Of a DNA stretch of 64,000 bases, positions 1 through 12,481 are shown piece after piece. This DNA comes from Rhabditophanes sp. KR3021. Its lineage: Eukaryota > Nematoda > Chromadorea > Rhabditida > Alloionematidae. How positions within the stretch are numbered: the stretch's first letter is position 1; each line of letters begins with the position of its first letter. The notes under the pieces are model-generated. The model saw only the letters and a program-made list of their open reading frames with translations, made no database searches and was not told the origin of the DNA. The position numbers and the translations under genes were made by a program. The stretch spans positions 1,488,001-1,552,000 of the forward strand of contig CAUJLY010000006.1 of the NCBI GenBank assembly GCA_963281155.1. Direction: 5' to 3'.

Positions 1-1723
1 TCTCTCAAATCAATGATTAACACTTTATAGACTGTATCCACAAATAATATGTAATTAATATACGGCATTTATACAATCTGATAAGCGAACATACACATCT
101 TTCTATACTGCATATATTTATATTTATCGTCAACATCACTACATACCTCATACTTTGCTAATCGTTCTCATCGTTTATCGCTCACCCTTTGTTTCTTCTA
201 CAATTTGGTGTAGGAACAAAGGACATTAAGAAAAGCTATCAATATCTACACGTATATACATTTATTTAACTCTACTAATGTGTTTATATTTTTGATATGA
301 TCATCAATGGTATGGACAGCAGTTTGTTTGGTGTTTACGACGGCTTTTTATTGTTCCAAACAAAAATGAACATTTCATTTTGGAAATTTATTATTCTCTA
401 TACTTTAACATATCCACACTTCAATTAATAAAACTGTTGCCTATATAGTCTGCACAGTTTCTTTTCAATAGTTGTGTTCTTCATCTATTTCCGAAAATGT
501 ATTTAATTGCGACTCGTACAATTTAATTTTAATATGCCAGTGGCGAGTTTAGAAAAGTCAAACTCCAAAAGTGCATGTCCATTTGGCAGATGTAATATTA
601 AAAAACTGGGAATAACTTTTTTGAAGTATCATTGATAGAAGGGCGCCTGGGTAAAAGTTTGACATACACATACTACGCTACCACCTCAAATAAATTATGC
701 AATGCACACTTTTCATAATTTATAGTCGTTTTTTATTTCCACCAACATTCGTTCTCTTGTGGCTATTACTAATGATGGTTGTGTGTATGATACATGTACA
801 CATTTTCACCATACATTATCATGTTAACATGATCGAAGACAATCATTAAACATTTTAGATATTTAAGAATGCGGTCAAATTTTTTTATTCCAAAAGCCTA
901 CAAAATTATATCTATCCACATCATATTATAGATAAAAGCATTAGTTGTTCTTTTAGCTTTCAAGTTTTGAAAGTTAACCAGACAAGTAAGTAACTTTCCA
1001 AATTGTTTCGATACATTTTGTTATGCCTATTCAAGATGTTTATTTATTAAATGGTTTATCTACTTATCATAATATAGAGTTGTGATTAATAATAAAGACA
1101 TATCGAATGTTCGCAGTCAAAGATTTGTTTAGATGTGTGTTTTGTAGTGATCAATTCCATTTATTTAAACAAACTTACCTCCACACCTAATTGATAACAA
1201 TTATACTGCAGAAGTTTGATTATTAGTCAATGATTGGACTTTGTTTGAGCTGGTATTTGGATGGTAGATATGAAGACACCTTTTGACACTATTCTTCGTC
1301 GTGAGACTTTGCTATAGATATCTATGTAATTATTGTTTCTTTGCAACATTTAATCTTTATATGCGCATTCCTAATCTAGTTCCTTCCCACATCCAAACAT
1401 TACTATTGATCTCTATACGCAATGAATCATAAGTTAAATTTCCATTCATTGTTTTACTTTATTAGCTACATTTAAAAAGTTGTTATGATTATTTCCAAAA
1501 GTACCTTGGCGAGCTTCAAATCCAGAGTATCTACAATGAAAGTCCAAATGTGTCGCCTTAAAATGATTTATTGAATGTGTTCGTTAACAATATCCGTCGC
1601 CATCTTAACGAAAGAGAGTCTAAATGCATTAGATTGTTAATAATTATATACTTTTAGTTGCCCTATACACTCTAGCTTATTCGCAATTAGTTTTATTTAC
1701 TACAAAATAATTGGTTAGTCAAG
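1..1723. other. Upstream flank of GIGYF, no gene seen
   Basis: AT-rich sequence with no long or coding-like open reading frame on either strand. It should contain the GIGYF promoter and any 5' UTR. A weak acceptor-like AG lies at 1717-1718, five bases before the start codon, but its upstream pyrimidine tract is poor. No TATA box could be placed with confidence. Confidence 0.5.
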
Positions 1724-4700
1724 ATGTCATCTATTTCATCCGATACTTATGATAGCTATTTACAAAATTCGGAACATGTCAATGGAGAAGCGGGGGATGG
1801 AAACTCGTTTGGTCAACGAAAACCTTTATTCAGATCTTTTACCAAGGCAACTGAGGAAGACACAGAGCATGGTGAGGATCATAAAGTTTCTTCATTCCCA
1901 GTGAAAGTATCTATTCCAGTTGAAGAAGAGGATGGTGGGTGGCGTCATGTTGGCTCTAAACCCAAAAAGGACATTATTACTACAGGACAACCTTCTTCCA
2001 CTCCTTCCCATTCCAGTAATCCTTTGATGTCTCCCAGAAATGGATCACACGATGTTAGTCAGCCTCGCAAACAAATAGTTAGAACATCTGTACAGGTTAA
2101 CCAAAATTGGAGAGATTTTAGTAGCTTGGCAAATGAAGTAGAGAAAAAGCCTATTCGTGGAGAAAATGTACGGTTTGGAGTGAAGGGAGCTTTATTAAGT
2201 GACATGGATGACAATTGGAGAGGCAAAAAGAGTTCCAAATCTCCGATCACAATTTCAGACAATGTTTCTGACTCTTCACATCACAATACTTCATATCATC
2301 AGTCTATGCAACACGATCAACACCATCACACGTCAGGGAAGGACAAAAAACCACCGAACAACTTTGGTTGGTCTAATGAGGATAAATCATTCCAGGATAG
2401 TTTTAGCAACAAAGACTTTCACGCAACTGACGACTCATCTCGCCTTTTTGATGACATTGATAAGGATAGATTCAACTACGCCTGTGGCAATTTTAATGAT
2501 ACCACTTTCAGTACAAAAGAATCATTCTCTGCATTCGGAGGAGGCTTTAATGACTTAATGCTATCCCAGATGCAGAACAACCTGGATAATCTAATGATAG
2601 AACCTGATGGCGGAAGCCATGCTTTTAAACAATCGGGAAGTAATTATGGGGAGTCAGTCATAGAAAACTTATTTGCTCCTCCAAAAAATAGATTTGGGGC
2701 AGAGAATTTCGATTATCTAGAACATTTTAATGGAAATAGTAACAGAAATGATCTCGTCCAACATCAGCCACAACACCACAACCAGCAACCCCCAAAACAA
2801 CACAACCTACCACAGGTCAAAAATAATGAGGCTTTTGATAATGATTCTTTTGATTTTAACTCATTCTACACATTTCTCGACCCCACTTCTCTCATCCCTC
2901 CTACCAATAATCATCAGCTCCAACAGCAGGCTAATGCAATGTCCAACCTTAATCAATCTCTTAGCGGTCTCTATAACCAGCAGCAAAATGCATTCCCAAT
3001 GGGTAGAAACAATGGTGTAGACAATTTCATGATGCCACACCAAGAATTAGACATCCTAAACACAAACGGCCACAATAGCTTGATGAAAAATACGCCGTTG
3101 GACAAGATGGCGATGGCACCATTCCGGACCCAACAACAGTCCAATGATGGAATGCCCTGGTTGCCACAAACTCTTCCAAATGATCAATTGAATGAGTTTC
3201 TATTTGAAGAAATGACTAGTCAACGAAATGAGTACGGAGACAAAATGCGTCCCACCGTCAATCCTAATGCTTCTAAAGTTTGCCCAGAATTGATGTCTCA
3301 CAACGAATGGCATGTGGAAAGAGGCTGTCTGCTGTGGAAAGTAGTTGACAATGCTGGTATAATTCAAGGCCCATTCGATGCTGCATTCTTTAATTACTTC
3401 TTCGAAACTAATAATTTCAGTGGGATCCAAATGTTCCTATGTCCAAACATTCATGACATGAAGTGGACCAAGTTATCTGATCTAGTTAGAACTGCATTTG
3501 ACAGAAATCCATTCATCGACATCAAGTGTGAAAGAAGTAAAAGAGAATATTTTGCCGTTTGCAAAGTTTTAGCTTCCGTAAATGAAGAAATTCAACAGTC
3601 TTGGGACAGTTATCTCAATACCAATTTACGTGACTCAATCGTGACTCAAGTCGAAAAGCAAATTGAAGCTGACAGAAGAAATCAACACATGAATGAGGAA
3701 ATGCAACGAAATTTGGCCATCAATAAGAAATGTGAAAGCGATGAGTATCAACAAAGGGAGATGGAAAAGAATTTGCAAGACAACACTAAGCACCAATTCA
3801 ATGAAGATCGCATCGAAAACTTGATGGAACAGAACACAAAAATGTATGTTGCTAAATTATCAACCACTGAAAAGCAAATGATCGGTTATGATCAAAATTT
3901 TATTGACAATCAAAATGATTACATCCATAATTTTGATCGACCCATAATTGACCAAGTAACTGATGTTATCCAAAAAAACAAAACCAGAAATATGGAAGAA
4001 AACAAAGGTAATGACATTGGAGCCATTTTGCGTGAAACTTATTTTACAGGAAGCCCACAACAAGAAACTCACTCACGTAACTTATATTACAATAGAAATA
4101 ATAGTATTAAGGAACCAACGGCGGAAGAATTAAAATTATATAATGAACCAGATTGGGTAGATAATATTGGTAAAAAGAAGAAAGCTAGTGGGATGGGATA
4201 TATGCCTAGTCAACACAATTCATTTATTCCAAATCAACCTCAAATGTATGGAGTGGAGAGAACTCAAGTACAAAAGCCACCTTTGATTTCTAATTCTAAG
4301 ACTTGGGCAAGTCCTAATATTGTTCCGGACGCACCTACAACCTATCAACCCCGTCCGATGACATTTAGTTTGGGAGAACTTATTCCAGAGCATGGAAATG
4401 GAGGAGGCCAACCTCGTCAACATGAAAATCCTTCCTCGCAGCAAGGACCATGGAGAGCCATTCCTTCTGCTAGAACAACAGGCCCTTCTTTCTTTAGCCC
4501 GCCACCGGTCCAACAACAACCTGTTGTTTCGCCTAAATCAGCTGAACCTAAACCAACACATCAGGTGGTAGGAGCCAACTTTGCAACACTAAAATCGAAA
4601 TCTGGTGCCGCTTGGAACGTTTCTGACAAAGGATCTGTAAATGCAATCTCATTAGGTAAATGTGCAGCCCCTAACCCAGCTGAATCTCCGAGAAAAGTTA

Positions 4701-5119
4701 AAAAGAATGCTCAGTGTGAGTTGATTGCCTGGTTAGTCCAAGAATTCCGCAACATTCAAAAAGATCAAGATGTGACGGAGTTTTGCAACTTCATCGTCGA
4801 CGTAGAACATTTCGCTGACGTAGAAGACTACTTCACCACTAATTTCGGAGACAACAGACAAATCAAAAAACTATCCAAAGACTTCATGTCTAAAAGAAGT
4901 GAACTCAGAAATCGCATCTCCACCGCTAAATACGTCGAAGACGACTTGTCTGCCCCTGCTCAAACAATCGACAAGATGATCCATTCTGCGCAAGCCCCAA
5001 AAAAGAACAAAAAAAAAGGAGCCAAAGTGGCAAAACAATTAATTGACCCAACTCTTCTTGGATTCACAACTGTGTCCAATCCCAATCGGTTGAACGTTGG
5101 CGAAATTCAGCAACTTTGA
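1724..5119 (+). CDS. GIGYF: GRB10-interacting GYF protein (GIGYF), single exon
   Basis: The product of 1,131 residues has the architecture of GIGYF1/2, scaffolds that recruit the 4EHP cap-binding protein and repress translation of selected mRNAs in the cytoplasm. Residues about 526-596 form a diverged GYF domain: a conserved Trp, the core GIIQGPF and the closing NPF can be read. GYF domains bind proline-rich ligands. The last ~30 residues are the best diagnostic: a Lys-rich run followed by DPTLLGF and RLNVGEI closely follows the C-terminus of animal GIGYF proteins. Residues about 990-1070 match the helical segment before that tail. The rest is Asn/Gln/His-rich and probably disordered. The canonical N-terminal 4EHP-binding motif is not obvious. 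The gene has no intron in the coding part, unlike its neighbours. The ATG at 1724 is the first in a frame open from there. Confidence 0.85.
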   Translation: MSSISSDTYDSYLQNSEHVNGEAGDGNSFGQRKPLFRSFTKATEEDTEHGEDHKVSSFPVKVSIPVEEEDGGWRHVGSKPKKDIITTGQPSSTPSHSSNPLMSPRNGSHDVSQPRKQIVRTSVQVNQNWRDFSSLANEVEKKPIRGENVRFGVKGALLSDMDDNWRGKKSSKSPITISDNVSDSSHHNTSYHQSMQHDQHHHTSGKDKKPPNNFGWSNEDKSFQDSFSNKDFHATDDSSRLFDDIDKDRFNYACGNFNDTTFSTKESFSAFGGGFNDLMLSQMQNNLDNLMIEPDGGSHAFKQSGSNYGESVIENLFAPPKNRFGAENFDYLEHFNGNSNRNDLVQHQPQHHNQQPPKQHNLPQVKNNEAFDNDSFDFNSFYTFLDPTSLIPPTNNHQLQQQANAMSNLNQSLSGLYNQQQNAFPMGRNNGVDNFMMPHQELDILNTNGHNSLMKNTPLDKMAMAPFRTQQQSNDGMPWLPQTLPNDQLNEFLFEEMTSQRNEYGDKMRPTVNPNASKVCPELMSHNEWHVERGCLLWKVVDNAGIIQGPFDAAFFNYFFETNNFSGIQMFLCPNIHDMKWTKLSDLVRTAFDRNPFIDIKCERSKREYFAVCKVLASVNEEIQQSWDSYLNTNLRDSIVTQVEKQIEADRRNQHMNEEMQRNLAINKKCESDEYQQREMEKNLQDNTKHQFNEDRIENLMEQNTKMYVAKLSTTEKQMIGYDQNFIDNQNDYIHNFDRPIIDQVTDVIQKNKTRNMEENKGNDIGAILRETYFTGSPQQETHSRNLYYNRNNSIKEPTAEELKLYNEPDWVDNIGKKKKASGMGYMPSQHNSFIPNQPQMYGVERTQVQKPPLISNSKTWASPNIVPDAPTTYQPRPMTFSLGELIPEHGNGGGQPRQHENPSSQQGPWRAIPSARTTGPSFFSPPPVQQQPVVSPKSAEPKPTHQVVGANFATLKSKSGAAWNVSDKGSVNAISLGKCAAPNPAESPRKVKKNAQCELIAWLVQEFRNIQKDQDVTEFCNFIVDVEHFADVEDYFTTNFGDNRQIKKLSKDFMSKRSELRNRISTAKYVEDDLSAPAQTIDKMIHSAQAPKKNKKKGAKVAKQLIDPTLLGFTTVSNPNRLNVGEIQQL

Positions 5120-5186
5120 AATATATTGAGAACTTCATTACAGATGAGCATTCTCATATTTGATTTAATTGCAAATTGATAATGAT

Positions 5187-5192
5187 AATAAA
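5187..5192 (+). other. Poly(A) signal of GIGYF
   Basis: A canonical AATAAA lies 68 bases after the GIGYF stop codon, the right distance for 3' end formation. Confidence 0.6.
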
Positions 5193-5933
5193 TAATTTGA
5201 GATACAATAAGTTGTGTAATATTTATTTCGTACTTCTTCTTATCATGTGTAACCAACTAAACATATCATTGCTTGCGTTACCATTTGTAAGCATATTTCA
5301 TTCATTAAAATACTTTGCCACTAATTAACTTTTTGCCTACTAGCTATATTATAAATTTAAGCAAGACAATTTAGAGAATTATCAAGCAAATCATTTTACT
5401 TAAATTAGAAGGTAGCAATTAATTCTAAATAAACTTAGCTTCAGTTTATTCGTTTTTAAGATCCTCATATTTAAGTCAAATACCAGTATGCATTTATCTT
5501 AGCTCAACACCAATGCATGTTATTTAATAATCATCGTAAAACATTTCAATTAAAAACGAAGTAAAATGTATCTAAGCTTATTATGACTTGATATTATGAC
5601 CTGTGTTAACTGGTTTCCACACACAAATGCAACAAAGGCTTTAAAGTTCTATTATTAGACTTTAGACTTTGCGAATCAACAAATCAACAATAAAACAATT
5701 TGTAAAATGAAGTCTATAAAATCAGACTCAAAACAATCACACGTGCCGGTAGTGTCCATTTCATTCAGTACTTATTGTTCATATAGCCACTTACTACTTT
5801 ACTTTATTAATTAGCTATTTTTAAAATTGCTATGAATATTAGCGAGAAAAGTACATGAATGTTGCTGTTATGCAAAAACATATCCTACAATCATTTCTTA
5901 GAGATGCGCTTCTACAGGAGCTTATTTAGCTAA

Positions 5934-7652
5934 AACAAATTTATTTATAACCTTATTAATAATCTAAAAATACCAAAATTTTATGGATCCCTTAATATTA
6001 TAGATACTAATAATGAAGTGAAAGGTAAAATTATTATTACTAAAGAAAACAATTTGATCTCATTTCTTGGCCACAATTACTTATCCAGTAATAACTCTAT
6101 CCTTCAGCAATTGTACTCCAGAAATAATGAATACAAAAATAAATCTTATTTGTGGTGTGATGAATTATTCTACTAACAAACATTGAATGCTTGGAACTTT
6201 ACAACTTGATCAATATAATAACAATGAATATTTTACCTCAAATGGGATACATTTGATGGGTATATTTTACACTTTAAATTACAATACTATTAGTGGAATT
6301 ATATTAAAGGCAACTGATCCTGTTGAATTAGCTCAAATATTTAAAAGCAAATTTAATGTTGAAAAACACTTTAAAATCAAATATCCTCACATTAAAATTA
6401 TAACCATCATCTTTATAATAGCAAAAGAAAATATTATAACAAAAACACGCATTATAATATTGCAAAAACTTTACAACAATCAAAATCAGATTTATTTGTG
6501 GTAATAATTTGTCCCCACCTATTGCAATGAAGTCTTGACATATGCAAAAATGCATACAAAAAATAATGATGAATCAAAACTGAATCTTTTATTCTGTGGC
6601 AATAAGGCATTTAATTTTATAAATAATTATCCGAGTCTACTGGCCAATAATACTCATATTAGTGTTAGGCGGGAAGATTTTGAAATATTCGCCTAATTTA
6701 AATAATCAAAATATTTATTTAGTCAAAAAACTGCTTTCCTCTATACCTAATAGTCTGATTTCACTTTGAATTGGTCTAAGTTATAAGTATTTATATTTTG
6801 CGAGAAAACGTTTAAAAGTTTCGAAACTTTCAAATTTAAATGGTATGCAAAGTTATTAATTAAATGGAATTAATTTATGCCATTTCAGTATTTAGAAGTT
6901 TTACACGTGGCTTGTCTTTAAAAAGTCCAATTTCCTGATTCAATACGTGTTTTGATAATAAAATGCTGTCAAAAAAGTGAATCCAAACATGATAACATAT
7001 TCAATAAATGACAATTTCCTCGTTGAAGGTTTTTGCAAGTTTGAGGAAGATAATACAGTTTTAAAAGAATTGTCAGAGTATGAATATTCCGAAAATATTT
7101 GTAACTCTACCAAACTGAGGAAACCTTTTAAAAATATTGAAATTCAATGTGAAAAATATGGTACTGTTTTTGTAGTAAATTATGATCATATTTTTTGTGT
7201 GTGTTCGTTTTTTCCGGAGTTAGTCCAGGATTGTGGCTTAAATTGTTTTTATTAAAAAAGTATTCACGGTAGTTTGTAGAGCTGGAAAAATTGAGTTTAA
7301 TGACATAGACCAAAACTCAGAAGCTAAAATAACCTGCCTAAAGAGACACCTAATAATGCAGGACCCCAAAAGGTAAAACACATTATTTTTTATGTAATGG
7401 GTTTACAAAAGTCACCAAACGTTTGCATTAATCAAAACTCTTATGTAAAAAGAAAAGAAGTTTTGAAAATCCATTCCATACCTGGTTTCTGTTAAAGTTC
7501 AAAATATCCCTTCTCTATTTTACAACATATTTACTAGCAGCCATCCAAAGGTAGTCTATTCTTTCAAAATAAAGTTGACACTAAACAAGAATCGGTTGAC
7601 GTGGAAAAGTGTATATTCAGTAGTTATATACACAATTTACCAAACATATTAG
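5934..7652 (+). pseudogene. Degenerate coding relic of unknown family, possibly two
   Basis: No family is recognised. The + strand holds a chain of protein-like open segments in changing frames: 5934-6176 (80 codons), 6187-6504, 6506-6696, 6977-7255, 7260-7376, 7370-7495 and 7491-7652. The peptides have a normal amino-acid mix rather than the Ile/Lys/Asn/Phe bias of random AT-rich DNA, for example LLFCGNKAFNFINNYP near 6585 and VFTVVCRAGKIEFNDID near 7260. Most junctions lack GT..AG borders and several overlap by a few bases, which fits small indels better than introns. The break between 6696 and 6977 could separate two relics. It may instead be a fast-evolving gene with undetected introns. 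There is no convincing start codon or conserved domain. Confidence 0.45.
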
Positions 7653-8312
7653 TCCTACTATAAATCAAATTATCCAGTGTTGGGCAACAAATTGCCAATA
7701 TTTAAAATCCCGTCAAGTCTGACCTACGTCAGAAAAATGTCATTTTGTACGTGGATAGGGAAGATATTCAAAGAAGACAATCAAAACGTTACCAAATAAA
7801 CTTATCTACATTTTGTAAGCAATTGTTGACTTTACAAAACTGGCCAATATTTTATGATATCTCATAAACAAGAGGTGGATAATCTCACTTTATCTCGATA
7901 TTACAAGGTTGTATACATTGATAGAATAACATAATATAAATACTCATTATGCATATTTCCTTAACATGTGTTACTATCAAATATATAAATGATATCTTAT
8001 ATTCAGCAATATCCACAAACATATAATCTTTCTCCGAACGAAGATACACCTTTTCCAAAAAGTCCACCTTTAGCGTGGGGACCTGGTCATCGGAAGCATC
8101 TTTGAAGACAGAACCAACATTTGATGCCTTTTAAAATTTACACACAACTAATGAAACAGATTTTATATTCCTTACCCTTGGCCCGTAAGAAGCATTTCAT
8201 ACAAAATGACATACAAAGTTTCGAAATGAAATACTACGAATGGGTGTACAAAGAAAGTAATAAAAATTTAAAATATCACCGCGTACTCTTAATAAAATCA
8301 AGTATTGTTGTC
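7653..8312. other. Non-coding gap downstream of PPP4R4
   Basis: AT-rich 3' flank between the coding relic and the PPP4R4 stop codon. No coding-like sequence is evident; a short open frame at 8121-8438 is the antisense shadow of the PPP4R4 3' end. It should contain the PPP4R4 3' UTR. Confidence 0.4.
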
Positions 8313-11300
8313 TTAATTAGTTTGAGTCACTTTCAGCATGCACTGATTAGGTTTTTTAGCAATCTCCGAACAACTACTGATACTTTGCAAGCCAAATGTA
8401 GGGCTGATTTGACTGTCATAGGACATCATACCCTTTGATTCACCTTCTTCGTAACCTGAATCAACATTTGAACCTTGGCCAGATGCCTTCCCAATTCCCT
8501 TTAGAGAAGATGAAGTTGTTTTGGAGGAAAAGATACTTGATTTGGTAGGCGATGGTTCACTGCTAGCAGATCTTAGTTTGACTGCATCTACATTTAGATA
8601 CTGAACGGAAGCTGTTTTGTCAACTTCATTTAAGTTCATTCTTGATGTTGCCAAGTTTAGAGGAGTATTTTCCTTGTGCCTGCTAATAACAGTGCCATAT
8701 GAACTGGATCTGCAAATGGGAACGGGTAGCCTAGATTGTCTGAATTCAAAGTTAGATTGTTTTTCACGGCACGTTTTGTGCCCAGTAACTGTCACCACAC
8801 ATTTACCTCGTGATTTGGATCTACTCGAACTTGGAGGTTGCAAACTCCAACTTTGCGGCACATTCGGAGGTTCTGGCTTAGGTTGACTTTGATGACCGTT
8901 TGTTAATACTACAGCCTTCTCCACATCTCCCCACAATTTAGTTTCCCTCTTAAACTTAGTAACTTCTTCAAAATCATCAAGGCATGAGTCAGCTCTAGAT
9001 AATTGACAAGCTAATTCTTGAAATTCTTCCCTCATTGAGTCATTTTCAGGTCCTTCGAGCATGTTGCGTTGAGCACCCTCAATTGCTTGAAGAATTAATT
9101 CATGTTGTGGTAAGTATATATATTTTTTAATTGAAATGAAAGACTTCGCTAATAACTGTTTAATAATATTGATGTTATCTTTTGCTAACTTGAGATAGTC
9201 GGAAAGAAAGTGCTGTTGGATGAAGGTGATGCTGAATGTTTGTAGTAATGTTGGCAAGATATAGATGGCAATACGTCTGTGGTAGAAAGAACTGCTTGTT
9301 AGGATGTTTGTTCTCAGAAAGATGACTATTTCGTCTCTTTTGACTATTGAAGGAATTACAGACAAAATTTTTATTAATGTCTGGCCCGCTTTGACCTTTG
9401 CCGGAACTCCATTGCTATTCTTCATCATGAACTTCAAAGCTGTAGCTATCCGTTCCATTATCCCTAACTCGAGTCTTTCACATATAATTTGATCAATTTG
9501 ATGAAGCAATTGAATTGGGTGACGGTGTTGAAACGATTTACCAAAATCATAAAGAGTGTCTATCAAAGCATTCCACATTCTTTGTTTAAAATCAGTACCG
9601 TCGTTCTCAGATACTTTGTCAAATATTAATTTGAATTTACTCGTTTCCGAATAAAATAAATCGCTGATGACGTTTGATTTAAATTTCTTTTCCAACAACA
9701 TTATAAATACATTAACAAGGAAAGTGTTGTCTTTTGTTAGTTGGAATAGTTCCTGGATGCTGGCCACGACAACTTTTGCAATATCTGCATCTGAATTTTC
9801 GACTATTGCAATCAGGGCTTTTTCTAACCTTTTGTCGGTGTCGATGTCTTGAAATTTAGAATAAAAACAGACATAATTTTTTGCTAAAGCTTTAATCACA
9901 TCCAAAGGTTTTCGAATTTCTTTTCCAGACTTTTGATCTTGCTCAGTAGGCTTAGTCATGTCAACACTTATAAATATCATTTTCAAGTATGAGTTAAATA
10001 GCCATTTTTTCTCATCCTCACCCAGCAGACTATCAAAAATCGTCAACCACATTCCCATCTGACTACCAACTGCACTCATCGTCCCATCTCTAATAATCAA
10101 AGCATCCTGAATAGCTTTTTTAACAATCGGATCATAACACGATGCCAATTTATTATCATTAAGCAGAGGCGTGATCACATGAAATTGTTCCAATGCTTTA
10201 CATTTAAGATCCAAGCTCTCATCTTTGAACATCCTCAAAATATGCGACCACAATTCAGGAGACATCCCACTACTTTGACAAAACTCAAATATTTTTTGCA
10301 TATTAGAAGCCATCAGCAAACGGACATTGGCATTGATGTCTTGACATAATAGAGATATAACAGAACTGATTTGATTTTTTTGACTGTAAAATTACAATAA
10401 AAAACAATGTGGTGTTGGTGATGCTTACCCGCTAAAATGATCGGCTTTCAATTGGATGAATATTTTTGCGCAAATCATACGTCTATATACTCGTTCATTT
10501 GGTTTAGAATATTTTGTCAAGAAAGGCAACACCTAAATGATTTAATTTTAAAGGGAGCCAATTTATATTTAAGGGTATATAAATTTTATTTTTAAAACAA
10601 TCCTTTTGATACAACTTAAGTCAAGTGTATAGTAGCATCATTTTATAATTGAAGACATACATCTATATATTTATTTGTATGGTAGCAATTTATTCAAAAA
10701 TTAAGTATCTATATTTCTATATTTGAATATAAATATATATTCCCAAATAAAAACGACCCATGCAAGAGTTGTGTGAAAGTTTATAAGCAACTTTGACTTT
10801 GAATCAAACAACTTTTGCTAAATGTCTTTGGTTGGGTAAAGGAAAATCTCCAGAGACATAATAATGGTATGCAATATTTTGAAGACATTTGCCCAACGCA
10901 TTAATTTATGTTGGTTTGAACTTACATTTTCTAGGACAAATTTTTCATTGATACTTGGAATGCATTTGATAAATTCTTCATACATATCGGAGATGTGACT
11001 TTTATCCCGTGAGCTAATAGCATTGTCTAATAGAAACTTTCCAACCACCCAAACCATATCCTCCCTCTTTTCCACCAAATCATCTAGTAAGATGGAGGAA
11101 AGTTGCAGAGCTGCATCTTCGTGCAAATCGGAATGGTCATCAGTAATTAACATTTCTTGGAGTGCAGGCAACACCCTCACCAAAAAATCATCCGGAAAGT
11201 CGATAGCTAGTGCTTTCAGCTTCTTGACATGCACTGTTTTAGAGATGTCATTGGTTGATCTGAATAAATAATTGTTCATTTAGTCAAATGGAAACATTAC

Positions 11301-11505
11301 CCCACCAAACTCACAAAAATGCATTCACCGTCAAGTCTACGTCTGAGGCAAGTTCATTGTCGAGTGTATCATAATCGTCCCAATTAATTCCGTCTTCCAG
11401 ACTTTTGATTGTTCTTTCGATGTGGACTAGATCGGGATTGTTGTAGTAGGAGGTGGAAACGTCATTCGAATCGTCACCACCAACCGTGATGCCATCATCA
11501 CACAT
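8313..11505 (-). CDS. PPP4R4: Protein phosphatase 4 regulatory subunit 4 homolog (HEAT-like)
   Basis: Four exons, read on the minus strand: 11505-11315, 11259-10926, 10532-10429 and 10383-8313, giving 899 residues. All junctions are GT..AG and keep frame. The product follows vertebrate PPP4R4 from end to end: an N-terminal segment with the shared IER pattern, then helical HEAT-like repeats (DFLVRVLPALQEML, then SLLCQDINANVRLLMASN matching the family's LCQD..VR block), ending in a Ser/Lys-rich tail from about residue 730. PPP4R4 is a cytosolic regulatory subunit that binds the PP4 catalytic subunit; that role is inferred by homology. It superficially resembles condensin CAP-G, another HEAT protein, but the PPP4R4 alignment is better. 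An acceptor six bases before the ATG suggests trans-splicing or a 5'-UTR intron. Intron 2 (393 nt) is unusually long for this window. Confidence 0.78.
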
Positions 11506-11511
11506 TCTGAC

Positions 11512-12481
11512 CTAAAATATAAGCCTTTAAATATGAAAATGAATGAAAGATAATGGATAAGTAAGTGATTTTAGATAAAACAAAAAATAATGTTATGAGT
11601 GAGTAGATGAGTGATTTCGAGAATATTGTTATGATTCGATAAAATAGTACTAAACTACTCGAAGTTAATCTAAAATGATTTAAGCTTATATGCAATAGAT
11701 TTATTTGATGGTGGTTGTTAAAGATAATTAAAATGAAGTAAAGTGTATAAATGTATGTATATCTTTTCTACGAATAAAGGACAAAAATGATACTATTGTT
11801 CATCATCTCCTCAACTTGACGAATTAATTGAATGCAAAACATTCCTGTCCATTTATTCATATGTTCTTTTCAGACTCTGCCACAAACTCGTAATGATAAA
11901 GGTTTTGGGGGTATGTGAGGTATTATAATACAATGATCACCATCAACACCACCGTTTACTCGCACCAGTGCAGGGTTAGCCTCGGCCGTGGATCAAAAAG
12001 AGTTGAAGTAATTTTGAAAATTGATCTTTTTCTAAGCTAACAATATAGACTGGGCTGATAAAGTTGTTTCTCACTTTGAGTCAAGACAATCATTTTAATA
12101 TTATAAGCACCCTTTCAATATAAATTAATAGGCTGAGCCTTTTCTTAAAACAAAATGATCCTTCTATCCCCATCTTCCTACATAAATGCCAAAGTTCATT
12201 TCAAAACAAGGTATTCAGTTTCAGTATGTATATTTAAAAAATAACATTTACATCCACATCACATCTATTTTTTAGCACGCACTAAAGATAAAAAGAATTA
12301 CGAAAGAATGGTAAGGATATATCTATATATTTGCCACCTACACATAAATTGTTTATTTTAAAAATTAAAAGAGAACAAATAAAATGAGGGTGCGATTTAA
12401 ATTGTTATATTATTTAAAAAATCTTATATCAAAAGATTATGATGATGAGAATAAAAATGATGTCTATAAACAAATATATAC
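11512..12481. other. Gap between PPP4R4 and the secreted protein gene
   Basis: Mostly AT-rich. It holds a conspicuous GC-rich patch at about 11950-11995. On the minus strand one frame is open from about 11994 to 11875 without an ATG. This could be a 5' exon or UTR of PPP4R4 or a small RNA; no product is recognised. A TTTATT (AATAAA on the minus strand) near 12350 could serve as the poly(A) signal of the upstream secreted protein gene. Confidence 0.35.

Noticed and set aside
8313..11505. Condensin subunit CAP-G (HEAT-repeat protein)
   Set aside because: The HEAT-like helices fit loosely, but the N-terminal and central blocks align better and in order with PPP4R4, and length (899) also fits.
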